Position numbers and translations under genes: made by a program. This document shows positions 35,279 through 46,516 of a DNA stretch of 64,000 nt, piece after piece. The notes beneath the pieces were generated by a model. The model was not told the origin of the DNA. It ran no database searches and saw only the letters and a program-made list of their open reading frames with translations. Origin of the DNA: Dentipellis sp. KUC8613 (Eukaryota > Basidiomycota > Agaricomycetes > Russulales > Hericiaceae); assembly GCA_002286715.1 (NCBI GenBank), contig NSJX01000029.1, forward strand, positions 298,850 to 362,849. Reading direction: 5' to 3'. Numbering within the stretch: the stretch's first letter is position 1; every line of letters begins with the position of its first letter.

Positions 35279-35920
35279 GGTCAAAGGGACTTGAAAGGAG
35301 AGGGGTATGGGGGTATGCAAGGTGAGAACGCGCGTTTTCTGTACTACAGTGTCGCGTCTTTTATACAGTGCGACCGAAACTAATCAGATGGGCCGGATTA
35401 CTTCAAGACAGGGGCCGCCATGACGTTGAGAAAGGATGCACGAGACTACTAGATATCTCCCTTTGTGACCAAGAACGGGATCTATGAAGGATTGCAGCTT
35501 ATAGAACTTAATCAAGGGAAGTCGAAGCCTGACTGCATAGCTCCTTATTTGGCGGCAAAGTACCCCTTTATGCCATCCGTTCTGAGCAAGGAAAGAAGGT
35601 ACAGTTGTTGACAGCTTCGGCTAAAAGCCATATCACGAACCTCCGTATAGTTAAGCCTCAGGTTATGGACTTCACGCTGAAACAATATGCAGGCGTAGAA
35701 CTTGACCACATGTTAGTTCGAAGTAGAATAGCACTCACCAGAACACGTTCCGGCACGTTGTGCACTCATTCCGTTCTTTCAAGCCGTGATATCGCGATGC
35801 CTTACGTTGACTCCAAAGATATTTTCTGTAATACAGAAGCAAAATACAATATGAAAGGAACCGAGAACAAAGAGATAGAATACAAGTCTCGCACCACTCG
35901 CCCATGTACACTGGCAATGC
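35279..35920. other. Intergenic: viperin promoter and KIN17 3' end
   Basis: About 640 bp. It contains the minus-strand TATAAAA of viperin at 35359-35365. No coding sequence. Confidence 0.4.
35359..35365 (-). promoter_or_regulatory. Putative TATA box of viperin
   Basis: TATAAAA on the minus strand, about 80 bp upstream of the ATG at 35278. A TATA-type promoter suits an inducible gene. Confidence 0.45.
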
Positions 35921-36929
35921 TTACGCCGCCAAAGCATCCCGCTCCATCCGCCGCCGCTTCCGCTCTTGCTCCTCCAGAATCAGCCGTTCTGCTGCAGATA
36001 GCGGTGCGTCTTTCCTCTTCATTCCAGCCTTCTCGTCCGAAGCAGTCGACGACGCCTGCTTGAACACGTTTGGCCGTTTCAACGGGTTTGCGCCGGCCTT
36101 CAGAGGGTTGGCTTTCAGGGGGTTAAGCTTGAGACCGCCCATGGAGATTGAGGGAGCAGCTGATGGGACGGCCTTTGGTGCGAAAGACAGCTTGACCTTA
36201 TCACCTTCCTCGCGCTTGAGGCCTTCCTCGACCGGCGGCGACGCGGACTTGCTTCCCTCGCCCTTCTGCTCCGCCTCCTGCGCCGCACGCTCAATCTGCT
36301 CCTGGATCAGCAGACGTTCGCGCTGCTCATCGCTCATAGTTGCACGCTCCTTCTTCAGCGACGCCTCCTGCTTCGCGAGCGCCTTCGGACTGCTGTCGAT
36401 CCAGGCGATAAACCAACCCTTCTCCGTCTCGTCAACGTGAGCAACGCCGGTCCGCCCTAGATGCTTCACGAACTCGGTGAGGGTGACCCAGCGAGTGGCG
36501 TTCATGTGGAGATGCTCCTTGTCTTGGATATACTCCTGATAGACAGTGTTTGCCCTCACTCGCTTCGTGCCGAATCTGTGAGAGATATGTTAGTCACATT
36601 CAGAGCACGACTGCATAGTACACGTACCTCCTAGACAGTAGTGTGACGAATTCAGATTGGAACTGGCCAGAGAAGTCGGCAATATGGCGGCCCGCCTGCT
36701 CGCCAACGACGAGCATCTGACGGAGATGTGACTCGGAAGCAGCATGACACTTGAAGCCGTTCTCGTCTCGGCACTGCTTCTGGCAGACTTGACAGTACCA
36801 ACGAAGGCGCTGCAGGCCCTTCGACTTCATCTTATTCGCCAGGTATTTCGGCGTTCCGACTGTAGATTCGTTGAGTTTCCTGGCTCTCCACTGACCGCAA
36901 CAAAGTCACATACCTTCAGCGCGCGGCAT
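35921..36929 (-). CDS. KIN17: KIN17 nucleic-acid-binding zinc-finger protein
   Basis: Conserved nuclear protein linked to replication, DNA repair and pre-mRNA splicing. Three exons (36929-36914, 36859-36628, 36575-35921) give 300 residues. MPRAE joins to VGTPKYLANKMKSKGLQRLR, then the C2H2 finger CQVCQKQCRDENGFKCH...H. The winged-helix KIN17 domain follows (YIQDKEHLHMNATRWVTLTE, GWFIAWID), then a charged helix, a triple NPLK stretch and a C-terminal RRRMERDALAA. It lacks the C-terminal KOW/SH3 region of animal KIN17, as shorter fungal forms do. The 16-nt first exon was chosen because it gives the universal MPRAE/KYLANK start. Confidence 0.92.
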
Positions 36930-37354
36930 CTTGGGCTAACAAAAGTGGGTTAGAGTGATGTTCTGTCTTGCAAAAAGCGAATGCCGGTAGATGAAGGGCG
37001 GGGTTGAGGAGGATGAGGGGAAGAGACAAGTCGTGGTGGCGTTTCTCAGCAAGCCGATATTTCTTACGTAAAGCACAGCTGTACTTGTCCGTGCCTTCCT
37101 TATTCGGAACCTCACCGGCTTGCATCGCACGAGCTCGCTGTTGGCAACAGCGACGACGCATGCTTCCCACTTGCTTTCGAGGCCGATGAACTAGTAAGCC
37201 TGTACAATGCTCAGCGTGTAGTTTGCAAAGTAATTGTGCTCCTAGGTCTGGTCCTACATGATTTAACAACGGCCGCCCTCCGAGTCGCGTCACCATTCCA
37301 TATCCACGAACGAATACCAGAGGCCTACATTTACACGCCTCAAGAGGATCTCTA
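36930..37354. other. Divergent promoter region of KIN17 and Dsc3
   Basis: About 425 bp between two divergent housekeeping-type genes. No TATA box and no coding sequence seen. Confidence 0.4.
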
Positions 37355-38522
37355 ATGCCCCAGGCTCTTAGCGAGAAGGCTAAGGGAAAGCAACGTGCGG
37401 TGGAGCCGCCAGAGCCGCCTCCTAAGCCCACGTCGCGTGCGCTCGCCGTCAGGTTCACCGAGGGTGTCCCGGACCTCGTGCTTGTCATTCACGAGAAGGA
37501 TTCGGTGCGAGAGATCAAGAAGAATGTGCGTCTACACATTATATGGAACCAGCCACTCACTCTCATTGTACTTCATCTCATGTATAGATTCGCGCCGCAC
37601 GACCGCAGCTGAAGAACCGGCGCCTTCGGCTTATACACTCTGGCCGGCTTCTTACCGATGGCACCTTCTTGTTCTCATGGCTCAACACACTAGAAGAGCG
37701 ACAACGCAGGGCAGCGCTATCGCGAACAAGTTCTGGCTCTGAGCCTCTGGATGAAGATGGCAATGAAACCGCCCCCGTCGAAGCGCCTACTGCGAGTACA
37801 GCGGGCGTAATGGAGAAGTCTTTCCTACATTGTTCGATCGGGCCGGAATTCGCAGAGGGCGAAGAGGAAGAGGAAGCGAAGGCGCAAGTACGTCTCTATT
37901 TTCTTCGCGGTCATACCGAAGTGAGAGGGACTAACGTGCTCTATTTCTATTATAGACGGCACAAATAAAGCCGTTACGTGGTTTTGATCGACTAGCAACT
38001 GCAGGATTCTCGGAAGCCGACATAGCAAACTTCAGACGACAATTCCACAGTTCATCATCCGCGGACTACCTGTCCACAGCAGAGTTCGCAACAGAAGAAG
38101 AATGTACGTCGCTTTCCCCTTAAGTTGTAATAAATCTACTCACTTACCGGTCCTGTGCAGACGAAGAGCATGCGCGAGCTCTTGAAGAGCAATGGATCGA
38201 CTCACTCGACAATGCCGGGAGCGCAACAATATCACAAAGTGACCGCGGCACCGCAATACTCGAAGGCATCCTCATTGGTTTTTTCTTCCCTTTCCTTCCA
38301 TTTTTCTTCTTCCGATCTTGGAAACCGCCTGTCTTTTGGGAGAATGGGACCTCGTTCGAGCCGCCAGGGAGCGTTGTGTTCTCGTAAGCACCTTTGTGCT
38401 AACTGCACCGCCGATGCTGATATTCGACCGCCAACAGACGGCGGATGCAGATGGGGCTGGTCGTTGGTTTCTTGGTTAACGTTATGTTTGGCTTGTGGAG
38501 ATACCTTTGGGGTTCACTATAA
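37355..38522 (+). CDS. dsc3: Dsc3-like ubiquitin-like subunit of the DSC E3 ligase (DUF2407)
   Basis: Subunit of the Golgi/endosomal DSC ubiquitin-ligase complex that releases SREBP and clears misfit membrane proteins in fungi. Five exons (37355-37525, 37588-37887, 37956-38103, 38161-38383, 38438-38522) give 308 residues. A ubiquitin-like domain spans ALAVRFTEGVPDLVLVIHE through RLRLIHSGRLLTDGT. An acidic linker follows, then the DUF2407 C-terminal region (GFSEADIANFRRQF, EQWIDSLDN). Two membrane segments close it: IGFFFPFLPFFFF and GLVVGFLVNVMFGLW, ending WGSL. The call rests on UBL plus twin C-terminal membrane segments. Confidence 0.85.
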
Positions 38523-38725
38523 TTTATCGCAGCCATATGCATCGCACCGCAACCACTCGCTGACTGTAATTCTCGGCATATTGGTGCGTCTGCGATGGAG
38601 TTGACATCGAATGGACAGAGCTGCCGAAGTACACTACGACAGGAGAGTTATGCTGGAGTATTGCAAATCAAGCCAATATTCATTTGACGCTCGGTGACAG
38701 GTTCGCCTCATTCGTTTTTTGCTGA

Positions 38726-38966
38726 TCAAGAAACGCCCTCACATGCTTTCGTGTTGCATGCAGCAATATCCTTGACTATGACATCCAGTTCTGATGCCGA
38801 AGCGCTAGCGGCATCTGCGCCGGGCGGCGCTGCGATACTCCAGAAAGCATGATCTTCTCGCGCCGCCACAACACGAAGCGCGCCGCCGTGCAAATTCAGC
38901 ATCTTCTGCGGCGTCGACACTTCCGTGATACTGCCATCGGTCTGTGCCCTGTCCGTACCATGCTGA
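38726..38966 (-). CDS. Possible terminal exon of an unrecognised gene
   Basis: A minus-strand frame reading TDGSITEVSTPQKMLNLHGG, later EDHAFWSIAAPPG and ELDVIVKDIAAC, with a stop at 38726. The composition looks protein-coding but no upstream exon with a good start could be tied to it, and no family is recognised. It may be a short uncharacterised gene or a remnant. Confidence 0.22.
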
Positions 38967-39199
38967 CAAACGCAGATCGTCGTTTCTGCTTATGCATCGA
39001 CTATGTTTGTCGACTTCGCAGAAGGATTGCAGGTTTGTCTATTCCCGTTCGTAATGGAATTAGCCGTCCGAGGAGATGTATTAGAACTCACGGCTTGAGC
39101 TCGCGGCCCGTTCACTTCTGCTCCAACCGATCCTTGCTCATGGCACACCTCATGCGCGGGACGCTTCGCGTCGCACAACGTAACTCATCCGTTTTGTCG

Positions 39200-39206
39200 T
39201 ATAAAA
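39200..39206 (+). promoter_or_regulatory. TATA box of reductase N1
   Basis: TATAAAA about 72 bp before the ATG at 39278. Confidence 0.5.
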
Positions 39207-39277
39207 CCAGCACCCGTAGTACTTGGAGGCCATCACCTCGCATCTCTTCCACCTTTTTCCAGTTCTCTACCGTCCCA

Positions 39278-40327
39278 ATGTCTACCTTCAGCCGCTTTGC
39301 CATCGCCGGAGCTGGTAACCTCGGCGCATTCGTCGCTGAGGAGCTCCTCAACTTGAAGGCTTCAGGGAAAGTGAAAGAAGTCACTGTTCTCACTCGTTCA
39401 GTATGCCATTCCGTCCTCCCCGCACCTTTCATTACATTCAAGTCGTATTCCCTCTAGTCGGGCACGAACTCCACCCTCGACAAGCTCGCGTCGAAGGGCG
39501 CCAAGATCGCAACCGTCGACTATACCTCGAAGGCCTCGCTCACCGCCGCGCTCTCCGGCGTCGACGTCGCCATCTCCACCCTCTCGCTCGGCCCCGGCTT
39601 CGAGGCGCAGGACGCCGTCGCCGTCGCGGCCAAGGCGGCCGGCGTGCGCCTCTTCCTGCCGTCCGAGTTCGGGAACGCGACCGACGAGCTCACGGAGGGG
39701 CTGCTGTACGCAAAGACGCAGTTCCACGCGCGCCTCCGCGAGCTGGGGCTCCCCTACCTCCTCGTCTTTACGGGCGAGTTCACCGATTTTGTGTTCATTC
39801 CGTGCGTGCTGGTATTTTATTCACAAGGTAGATGATATACGATTCTGACCGTGGTTGTGGAATAGATTCGTCGACCTGGATATCAACAGTGGGAAGGTGA
39901 CCGTAGGTGGAGATGGAAATACGCCTCTCTCGTGGACGTCCAGGACGGATATCGGCCGCTTTGTGGCCCACGCACTGACCACACTCCCTCCCAATGAGCT
40001 CAACAACAAGATCTTCCGGATCGAAGGCGACCGCCTGGTATGCTTAATGATTCGCAGAATCTCCACCTACCCGCTGATCGTGATTCACAGTCCTTCAATG
40101 AGGTCTTCAAGCAGTATGAAGCGAAGACGAGGAAGAAAATTGCTGTGGCGTATCGCTCGATTGCCGAACTCGAGGCCGCCGTGAAAGCCAACGGAGCGGA
40201 CTTCTCAAGCTTTTTCCATCTTGCTTGGGCGCAGGGCGGAGGCTTGACCGGGAAGAAGGAGGACCTGGCGAACGGGCTGTTTCCTGGCTGGAACCCGAAG
40301 AAAGTCATCGATGTCATTGCTCCTTGA
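39278..40327 (+). CDS. NmrA/isoflavone-reductase-like NAD(P)-dependent reductase N1
   Basis: First of ten paralogues. Rossmann-fold, short-chain-reductase-related protein of the PCBER/isoflavone-reductase type, likely cytosolic and using NADPH. Four exons. Exon 1 ends LTRS after the dinucleotide loop GAGNLGAF. Exon 2 carries LFLPSEFGNATDEL, whose PSEFG is the family landmark, and LGLPYLLVFTGEFTD. Exon 3 carries VGGDGNTPLSW and RIEGDRL. Exon 4 carries SFNEVFKQYEAKTRKK and GWNPKKVIDVIAP. No signal peptide. With N2 it is the only copy on the plus strand and forms a subgroup marked by HARLRELGLP. The substrate is unknown; lignan-type or other aromatic compounds are plausible from the family. Confidence 0.9.
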
Positions 40328-41375
40328 GCGTGTAATCACCTCGACCTAGAGATAATTTAATCACGTAGATGGACGTATAGAGAAATACCAAGATTCCTGT
40401 GTCTTAGCCACATTGTCGTGGTGGTTACCTGAATCAAGTTGTCGGTGAGCTCGCTGGAACGGGATTTCCCGAAGCTGATTCAGCGAGCGTTCCCTTGCAA
40501 ATCGAAGTTCATCGCTGTTCACAACGACCACGTTCTAAAGCTGTCTCTCCACCCATTGCAGGATCTCATTATTGGTTGGGACACTTCATTCGGCCGTGGC
40601 CGTCACGAAAATACGGAAGGCGCGCTTCCGACCGACTGCATTCGGGATGCTGGCGATAACGGTTCGAACACTTTATTTTGTCAATCGCTGACTTATCCGA
40701 CATTGACTTATCCAATACGTGCGGGGCAATACCTCGATAACGTATGCAAGACCCTTACTGCGCTTCCGGGTAAACTTAGAGTGAAGGCTACCTTCCAGAA
40801 GCCCGTGAACGATATCAGGGTCAACTACCTTACTGTTCTGGAACCTTGGGCTGAGTAACATTGCTAAGTGACCAGGGTGCGAGACGATGATGTCGTGTTT
40901 GCTCATCCACCATTCGCAGCACGTTTCAATAGGACCCTGTCTTCGATATCAAAACAGCTACTGGGTGACCATTCCCGCTATCGTGTTTCTGAGAGAAACC
41001 CTTCGACAGCGTTCCCTGAACTGTCATTCATAGTTTTGTGCTTACCAACAGGTTCTGATATCCGCTTATCAATATCCCGATAGACTCATCAAATTCCGAC
41101 AAGTGCTATCCTTGGATTGTTGTTCGCAGGAAAGGCGTGCTCCAGAATGTACGCTTGGTGTCGCACGCGTAATGTCTTTTTCGTCATGCCCGAAGTGGAT
41201 GCCTAAGTACTCACGCGCGTCGGTCTGGCCATGGTATCTGCTAGACCATGGCGAGCGACTACGCGCTGTATGACGTGCGCTGAGTCCCTTCGCGACTATA
41301 TAAAATCCGCAGTCTCGACTCCGGAGAAATACCAGCTCGACCCCTTCGAACTACCGCAAGTCTACCATCGCAAAC
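40328..41375. other. Intergenic between N1 and N2, 1.05 kb
   Basis: Contains the N2 TATA box (41297-41305). An open frame at 40439-40858 lacks an ATG start and any recognised domain, and includes a short tandem repeat of TGACTTATCC near 40690. Otherwise nothing seen. Confidence 0.35.
41297..41305 (+). promoter_or_regulatory. TATA box of reductase N2
   Basis: TATATAAAA about 75 bp before the ATG at 41376. Confidence 0.5.
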
Positions 41376-42427
41376 ATGTCTAACTTCTCCAGCTTCGCTA
41401 TTGCCGGCGTCGGCAACGTTGGCTCATTCCTTGCTGAAGAGCTTTTGAAGCTGAAGGCCTCAGGCCAAGTGAAGGAGGTCGTCCTTCTCACTCGCTCGGT
41501 ATGCCTTCTGAGAGAGACTGTGCGCAGTCTACGGGCGAGCTCACCGTTTCCCCTATCTTCTCTCTAGTCGAGCACAAACCCCACCGCCGAAGCGCTCGCC
41601 AAGAAAGGTGCCAAAGTTGCCGCCGTCGACTACGCCTCGAAGGACGCGCTCATCTCCGCGCTATCTGGCGTGGATGTCGTCATCTCCACGTTCTCGGGCG
41701 CCGCGTTCGACGCTCAGGAGAGCGTCGCTGTCGCCGCGAAGGCCGCGGGCGTGCGCCTCTTCGTGCCGTCCGAGTTCGGGAACCCTACCGAAGGTATCAA
41801 AGAGGGCCTTCTGGCCGGCAAGGCCCGCTTCCATGACCGCCTCCGCGAGCTCGGTCTTCCATCCCTCTTGGTCTTCACTGGCCCGTTCACAGACTTCATC
41901 TTCGTTCCGTAAGTCGCGTCGCGTACCCGCCGCATCCGAATATGGCTCTGACAGTGTGAGGACAGGTTCGTCAACCTTGATATCAAGGGCGGGAAGTTCA
42001 CCGTCGGTGGTGACGGAAACGCTCCGGTCTCGTTCACCTCCAGGACGGACATCGGCCGCTTCCTGGCTTACACCCTGACGACGCTCCCCCCGAGCCAACT
42101 CAGCAACAAGACTTTCCGCATCGAAGGCGACCGTATCGTACGTACCACAGTCGCATCAGACTCACGCCATCCGCTGACGACTGCCCGCAGTCCTTCAACG
42201 ACATCGCCAAGCAGTACGAGGCCAAGACGGGCAAGAAGGTTGAGGTTTCCTACCGCTCGATTGCGGACCTCGAGGCCGCCGTCAAGGCTAACGCGCAAGA
42301 CTTCCCGAGCGTGCTGCACCTCTCATGGGCGCAGGGCGGCGGCGTCGTCGGCAAGCCGGAGGAGCTGTCCAATGGGCTGTACCCGGGCTGGAATCCGAAG
42401 AAGGTCATCGATGTCATTGCCGCTTGA
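41376..42427 (+). CDS. NmrA/isoflavone-reductase-like reductase N2
   Basis: Tandem partner of N1 with the same four-exon plan. Start MSNFSSFAIAGVGNVGSF; exon 1 ends LLTRS. Exon 2 has FVPSEFGNPTEGI and LGLPSLLVFTGPFTD. Exon 3 has VGGDGNAPVSF and FRIEGDRI. Exon 4 has YEAKTGKKVEVSYRSIADLE and GWNPKKVIDVIAA. N1 and N2 share the long PSEFG loop that N4-N7 lack. The frame is intact. Confidence 0.9.
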
Positions 42428-42589
42428 GCGTGTTTACCTAGTGCTTCGGCAGAGGGACTCTCATTTGACATTTGTACAAGTACAGGATGGAACGTCGTTA
42501 CAAGGACGAGGAAATACACGAATATCTTGTTTATCACGGAATGCCAAGCCAGCGTGAAGCGCTACACATAGATAAGGCAAGCCTGAGAC

Positions 42590-44353
42590 TCAGAAGTGCA
42601 TCACCTTGATGCCACGCTCGGGATCGCGCTTCAAGTATAATTCAGTGAATGCATAGGAAGGATGGGGAACGCGAGAGACTTACCGGGCTCGCCAAGATCA
42701 CACCGTCGTCGGTGAGCACACATTGAGAGTAAAGAGTGATGTAGTCGAGTTCCTCTGGAAGTCTGACAGTCTGGCGGACAATAGGCTGCCCCGTCGGAAA
42801 AGTCCAAGGCAACTGGTTCCACCTCTGGATAGGGTTTTCCGAAGAGGGGACGAGATGTGCGCCGGAAGGCTGAGGGTGGCCTTCGCTATACGTTGCGACT
42901 TGCTTGATGCGTGCGGGATTGAAGTCGTTGACGGTGAGAAACATTTGCCCATCCGCGTCTCGGGTGAGATTCGCGAATCGCAAGCCGGACATAAAGTCAG
43001 GGCGATCCGTCTGGAAGCAGTCGCCGTCTTGTAACTGGACGAAAGCGTCTTCGCCGGCCCACTCTTCGAACCACGATGCGCGGTCCCCGCGCTGGGAAAC
43101 TTCCGCGATGCGCTTTCGCAAGGAGGATGAGCGCACGAAGATGTCTAGCGTCTCCGTCCTGCCTCTAGATTTTCTGGCGGATAGGTTGATATTCACGAGA
43201 GCGTCGGATATGGCAGATGGAAGTGCCAAGCTTGATCTTATCTTCGCGTCAATTGTAGCACATTTAGGAGGATCCAAGAGCTCGAAGGCGCAAACATAAG
43301 TGTTGCCTTCCACCGACGTCCGCTCCTTACCATGAGCGGACACATCGTAGACAAGCAGGCAAGGAACTTTGTTCCAAGAAATGTCTGTGGCGTAGAGCAA
43401 GACAAACGTCTCGTCTAGAAAACAAAAATTCATGTCCTGTTTAGAGGACAGTTCCTACGATTTTGGCCGTAAGGTTTACGAGCTTCGAGTCGCATGATAT
43501 ACTAACTCACCAGTTTTACTTCGCCAAGTTTCCAGTTGACAACCCATAATGTATTTTGCACCTTCCGAGAGGGCTCGCAGACGATGCCGACATGGTCGCC
43601 AGCGATCACGACTTGATACCCAGCGTATCCGTCGGCCAACGGTGCATGTTCAGGAGGAATGACGATCTCCATAAAAGAAGACGCGGCGGATGGGTGGCTC
43701 AAACCGCTGCTGATAGTGCTAAGATATATTTGAATGGGAGCCGGATTTCCATCGTCCCTGCCAATCGTAAAAATCTCGTTAGAGACATGTTACAAGAAAG
43801 CGGTGAAAACCCGCTTACGTGGGGACGCAGCGAATAGAAACAATGAGATCCTGCGCGGCGTCAATCTCGAAGGAATCGCAAGGGGTAATAGGATTGGTTT
43901 CCCAATGTTTCGCGTCTTCTATCAGCACGCTCGATTGAAACCGGTTAACGGCGAGGGTCAATTGCTGCCCGGACTGAATCAAGGCAACGACGTTCTCAGA
44001 AGCTCTGAATTCTCCGAGTTCCCAGTGAATGGTTGAGATGCGGGATAATTCCAAATTACTCCAGGAACGTTGTCGTTGGCATAGATATTTGAACGCGTCC
44101 TCGATTTTGAGTTCTGAAGGAGGGCCGCGTCGGACGCCCAGCCGGGCCAGATCTGCCTTTATTCTAGAGAGCCGGTCTTCACGAATGATGTACTTCCACC
44201 GCCTGCAGACCTAGAGGATCCGTTGACGAGGAGGTAATGGAAAATGAATTGTTTCTGACGAACCTTGATGGACGTGAGGAGCGTCCGGTAGTCAAGTTCG
44301 TGGAAGATCTGCAGAAGTATCTCTGGGGGAATATAGTCGATACCAAACTGCAT
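42590..44353 (-). CDS. F-box protein 4 with uncharacterised C-terminal domain, inserted in the reductase array
   Basis: Start MQFGIDYIPPEILLQIFHEL, then an intron and VCRRWKYIIRED: an F-box with the same intron place as genes 1 and 3. The body carries ELSRISTIHWELGEF, WVVNWKLGEVKL (the VFNWKTG equivalent), MNFCFLDETFVLLYATD, VNDFNPARIKQVA and VLTDDGVILASP. A 3' exon beginning RDPERGIKVMHF and ending at 42590 resembles the last exons of genes 2 and 3. It lies between the plus-strand reductases N1-N2 and the minus-strand block N3-N10. Likely an SCF adaptor of unknown target. Confidence 0.78.
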
Positions 44354-45118
44354 CTTTATATTGGCTTTGTTGGATTATGTATGAGAGGGGAGACGGATGG
44401 TAGCAATGGATATCCGAGCCAGACGGGGAGGGGACGGTGAAAGCGAGGAATTCATTCTTGATCCCGCTGGCCTTATATACGTTGAAAAGATGCGGCTCTG
44501 ATCTAGATTCATGGTGAGCATCCGCGAATGTGGACGCAATGTGTCGGGTAGCCTGGTTGTGGCCGGGAGTCTGAAACATGGCAGCTGCCATGATTGTGGC
44601 CATATCACGTCCACAAATCTACGAATGCAGCGCCACACGATAGATGTGGACATAGACTCAGTATCGTTTCGTTAGTTGCTTACCCCGGTCAAAGTCACCC
44701 TGGTAGAAGTGAGTCTAGTGTGGTGAGCGTAGCCACAACATTGTGGTTCAAGAACGGTGTGCTCGGCGACCGCCGAAGTGGCGAAACCGTGCTGAGCCGG
44801 CCGGCCGGTGAGGCTGAGTTGCCACATATGGTAAACCTCCGTAGGCTGCGCCACCGCAACGCAGTGTCGGAATCTCTGCAGCGTACACCCTGCGTTATAC
44901 GTTGTCCTTCTGGCCAAATCGACTGGCCTAGCAACGAAAAGTCGTACTTCTCACGCTTCCAACTTCACTTTGACTCCCTGCTACCTAAGTTTGCACACAG
45001 ATCGAGTTATAGGTAAGTTGAAATTCGCAAAATTTGTGCTCTGAAATTGTTTCAAGTTCTCCAGATACCTTGCGACATGGCCTGATCCGTCAAACATTGA
45101 CCACTATCCCTACAAACA
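44354..45118. other. Intergenic, 0.77 kb, at the array switch point
   Basis: Upstream of F-box 4 and downstream of N3. No coding sequence supported; a GC-rich palindromic CCGGCCGGCCGG lies near 44799-44810. Confidence 0.35.
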
Positions 45119-46162
45119 TCAAGGCGTAATGACCTCCACCACCTTCTGAGGATTCCACTCGGGGTATTCATCGTTTGTGACGTCCCCCACGTCGCCAACT
45201 GTCCCCTTTCCTTCGGCGAACGCCAGGCTCATCAAGCTCGTGAAGTCCCATGGGTTATTCGCGAGCGTGGCCCGGAGGTCATCGATACTTCTGTACGTGA
45301 TGTCAATCTTCTTTCCCGTTTTCGCTGTATATTGCTTGTAGATCTCATTTAGGGACTTGTCGCAAGATAATCAGCGTGGCTCTACGAGATGCTTGAACGG
45401 ACGTACGGCACGCTCTTCCTCGATGCGGAAGATCTTTCCCTGGAGCTGATCGGCCGTCTCACTCGTCAGAACATGTGCAAGGTACCGCGCGATATCCTTT
45501 CGAGTTGTCCAGGATATCGGCGCATTGCCGTCTCCTCCTACCAGAACGTGCCCGCTTCGAGGATCAAGACCCGTCCAACTGCACCATATACCTGGTAAAT
45601 AACGATAAATATCGCGTGTGAAGAGCAGACACTCACGACTCCGAGAAGTTCGTGTCGGTGAAAGAACCTGTGTAGAACAACGCGTAGGGAAGATCTAGTC
45701 TCCGTAGCTCCTCCTGGGCTTCGCGCTTAGGAAGCATCGGTCCGTCCTCCAGGTTGTGCGTTTGGGTCCCGAATTCGGAGGGAACGAAGAGGCTGACACC
45801 CGCTTCCTTTGCAGCTATCGCGAGCGCGGACTGTGCGTCGAGCGCCATAAGCGTGATCACCGAAACGACGACGTCCACCCCGGCCAATGCTGCAACGAGC
45901 GAGGTATTGGATTCATAGTCCACGGAGAATATCTCCGCCCCTTCGTTCTTGAAGTGTTGCCACTGACTGCCTGCTTTCTGAGCGAACGCGTGTCAGTCGC
46001 TGATGTCATAGAGCGCCGGCAGCAATAAACGAAACTTACGGAACGAGTAAGAAGAACGACGCGCTTCACTTTTCCAGCTGTCTTCAATTTCAGGAGCTCC
46101 TCTGCAACATACGTGCCGAGACCGCCAATGCCTGCAACAGCGAAAGTCGTGAACGTGGACAT
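45119..46162 (-). CDS. NmrA/isoflavone-reductase-like reductase N3
   Basis: Start MSTFTTFAVAGIGGLGTYVA: the usual Asn of the GxGNxG loop is Gly here, so the loop reads GIGGLG. Exon 2 has FVPSEFGTQTHNLEDGPMLP and LDLPYALFYTGSFTD. Exon 3 has VLVGGDGNAPISW and IFRIEEERAV. Exon 4 has TGKKIDITYRSIDDL and EWNPQKVVEVITP. The frame is intact. It is the most downstream of the minus-strand block, with PSEFG and the long loop. Confidence 0.88.
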
Positions 46163-46516
46163 TTGGGATTTCAAGTAAGCGCCTGCTTGATATGTCGATG
46201 GAGGAAGATGTGACAACCTGATGTTTGAGATTGCAGCTGTATTTATATGCCCACGTTCATTTCTCGAGAAGGCAGGACGCTTACGTCCTTTCCATTCGTG
46301 TCGGTATCTGGATTCTGGATGGCCAGCTGAGGAGAGTCGCGCCCTTTCGACGACGTCCCTGATTCGCTATCGCAAATAAGTTAAGAAGGCTAGGTTCGAC
46401 GAACAAGATGAATGCCACACGTCAACCATTCGGATCTCAGCTTCACAACAGCAGAAATACTGTTTGCATACAGACATAGTGCTACATTCACATGCTTCAC
46501 GGCTTCGCGTTCTCCC
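46163..46516. other. Intergenic N3-N4
   Basis: N3 promoter with TTTATAT at 46242-46248. From about 46395 the 3' flank of N4 begins, which is repeated near 48611 as part of the duplicated unit. Confidence 0.4.
46242..46248 (-). promoter_or_regulatory. TATA box of reductase N3
   Basis: ATATAAA on the minus strand, about 80 bp before the ATG at 46162. Confidence 0.45.

Larger units (their letters stand above)
38523..39277. other. Intergenic with N1 promoter and possible minus-strand exon
   Basis: About 750 bp. It contains a TATA box for N1 at 39200-39206 and a coding-like minus-strand stretch at 38726-38966, listed separately. Confidence 0.35.

Noticed and set aside
34640..35320. Viperin as a truncated gene ending at 34640
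   Set aside because: The apparent end is intron read-through; donor at 34678 and acceptor at 34608 restore the viperin C-terminus in two more exons.
40439..40858. 139-codon frame between N1 and N2
   Set aside because: No ATG start, no known domain and no splice partners.
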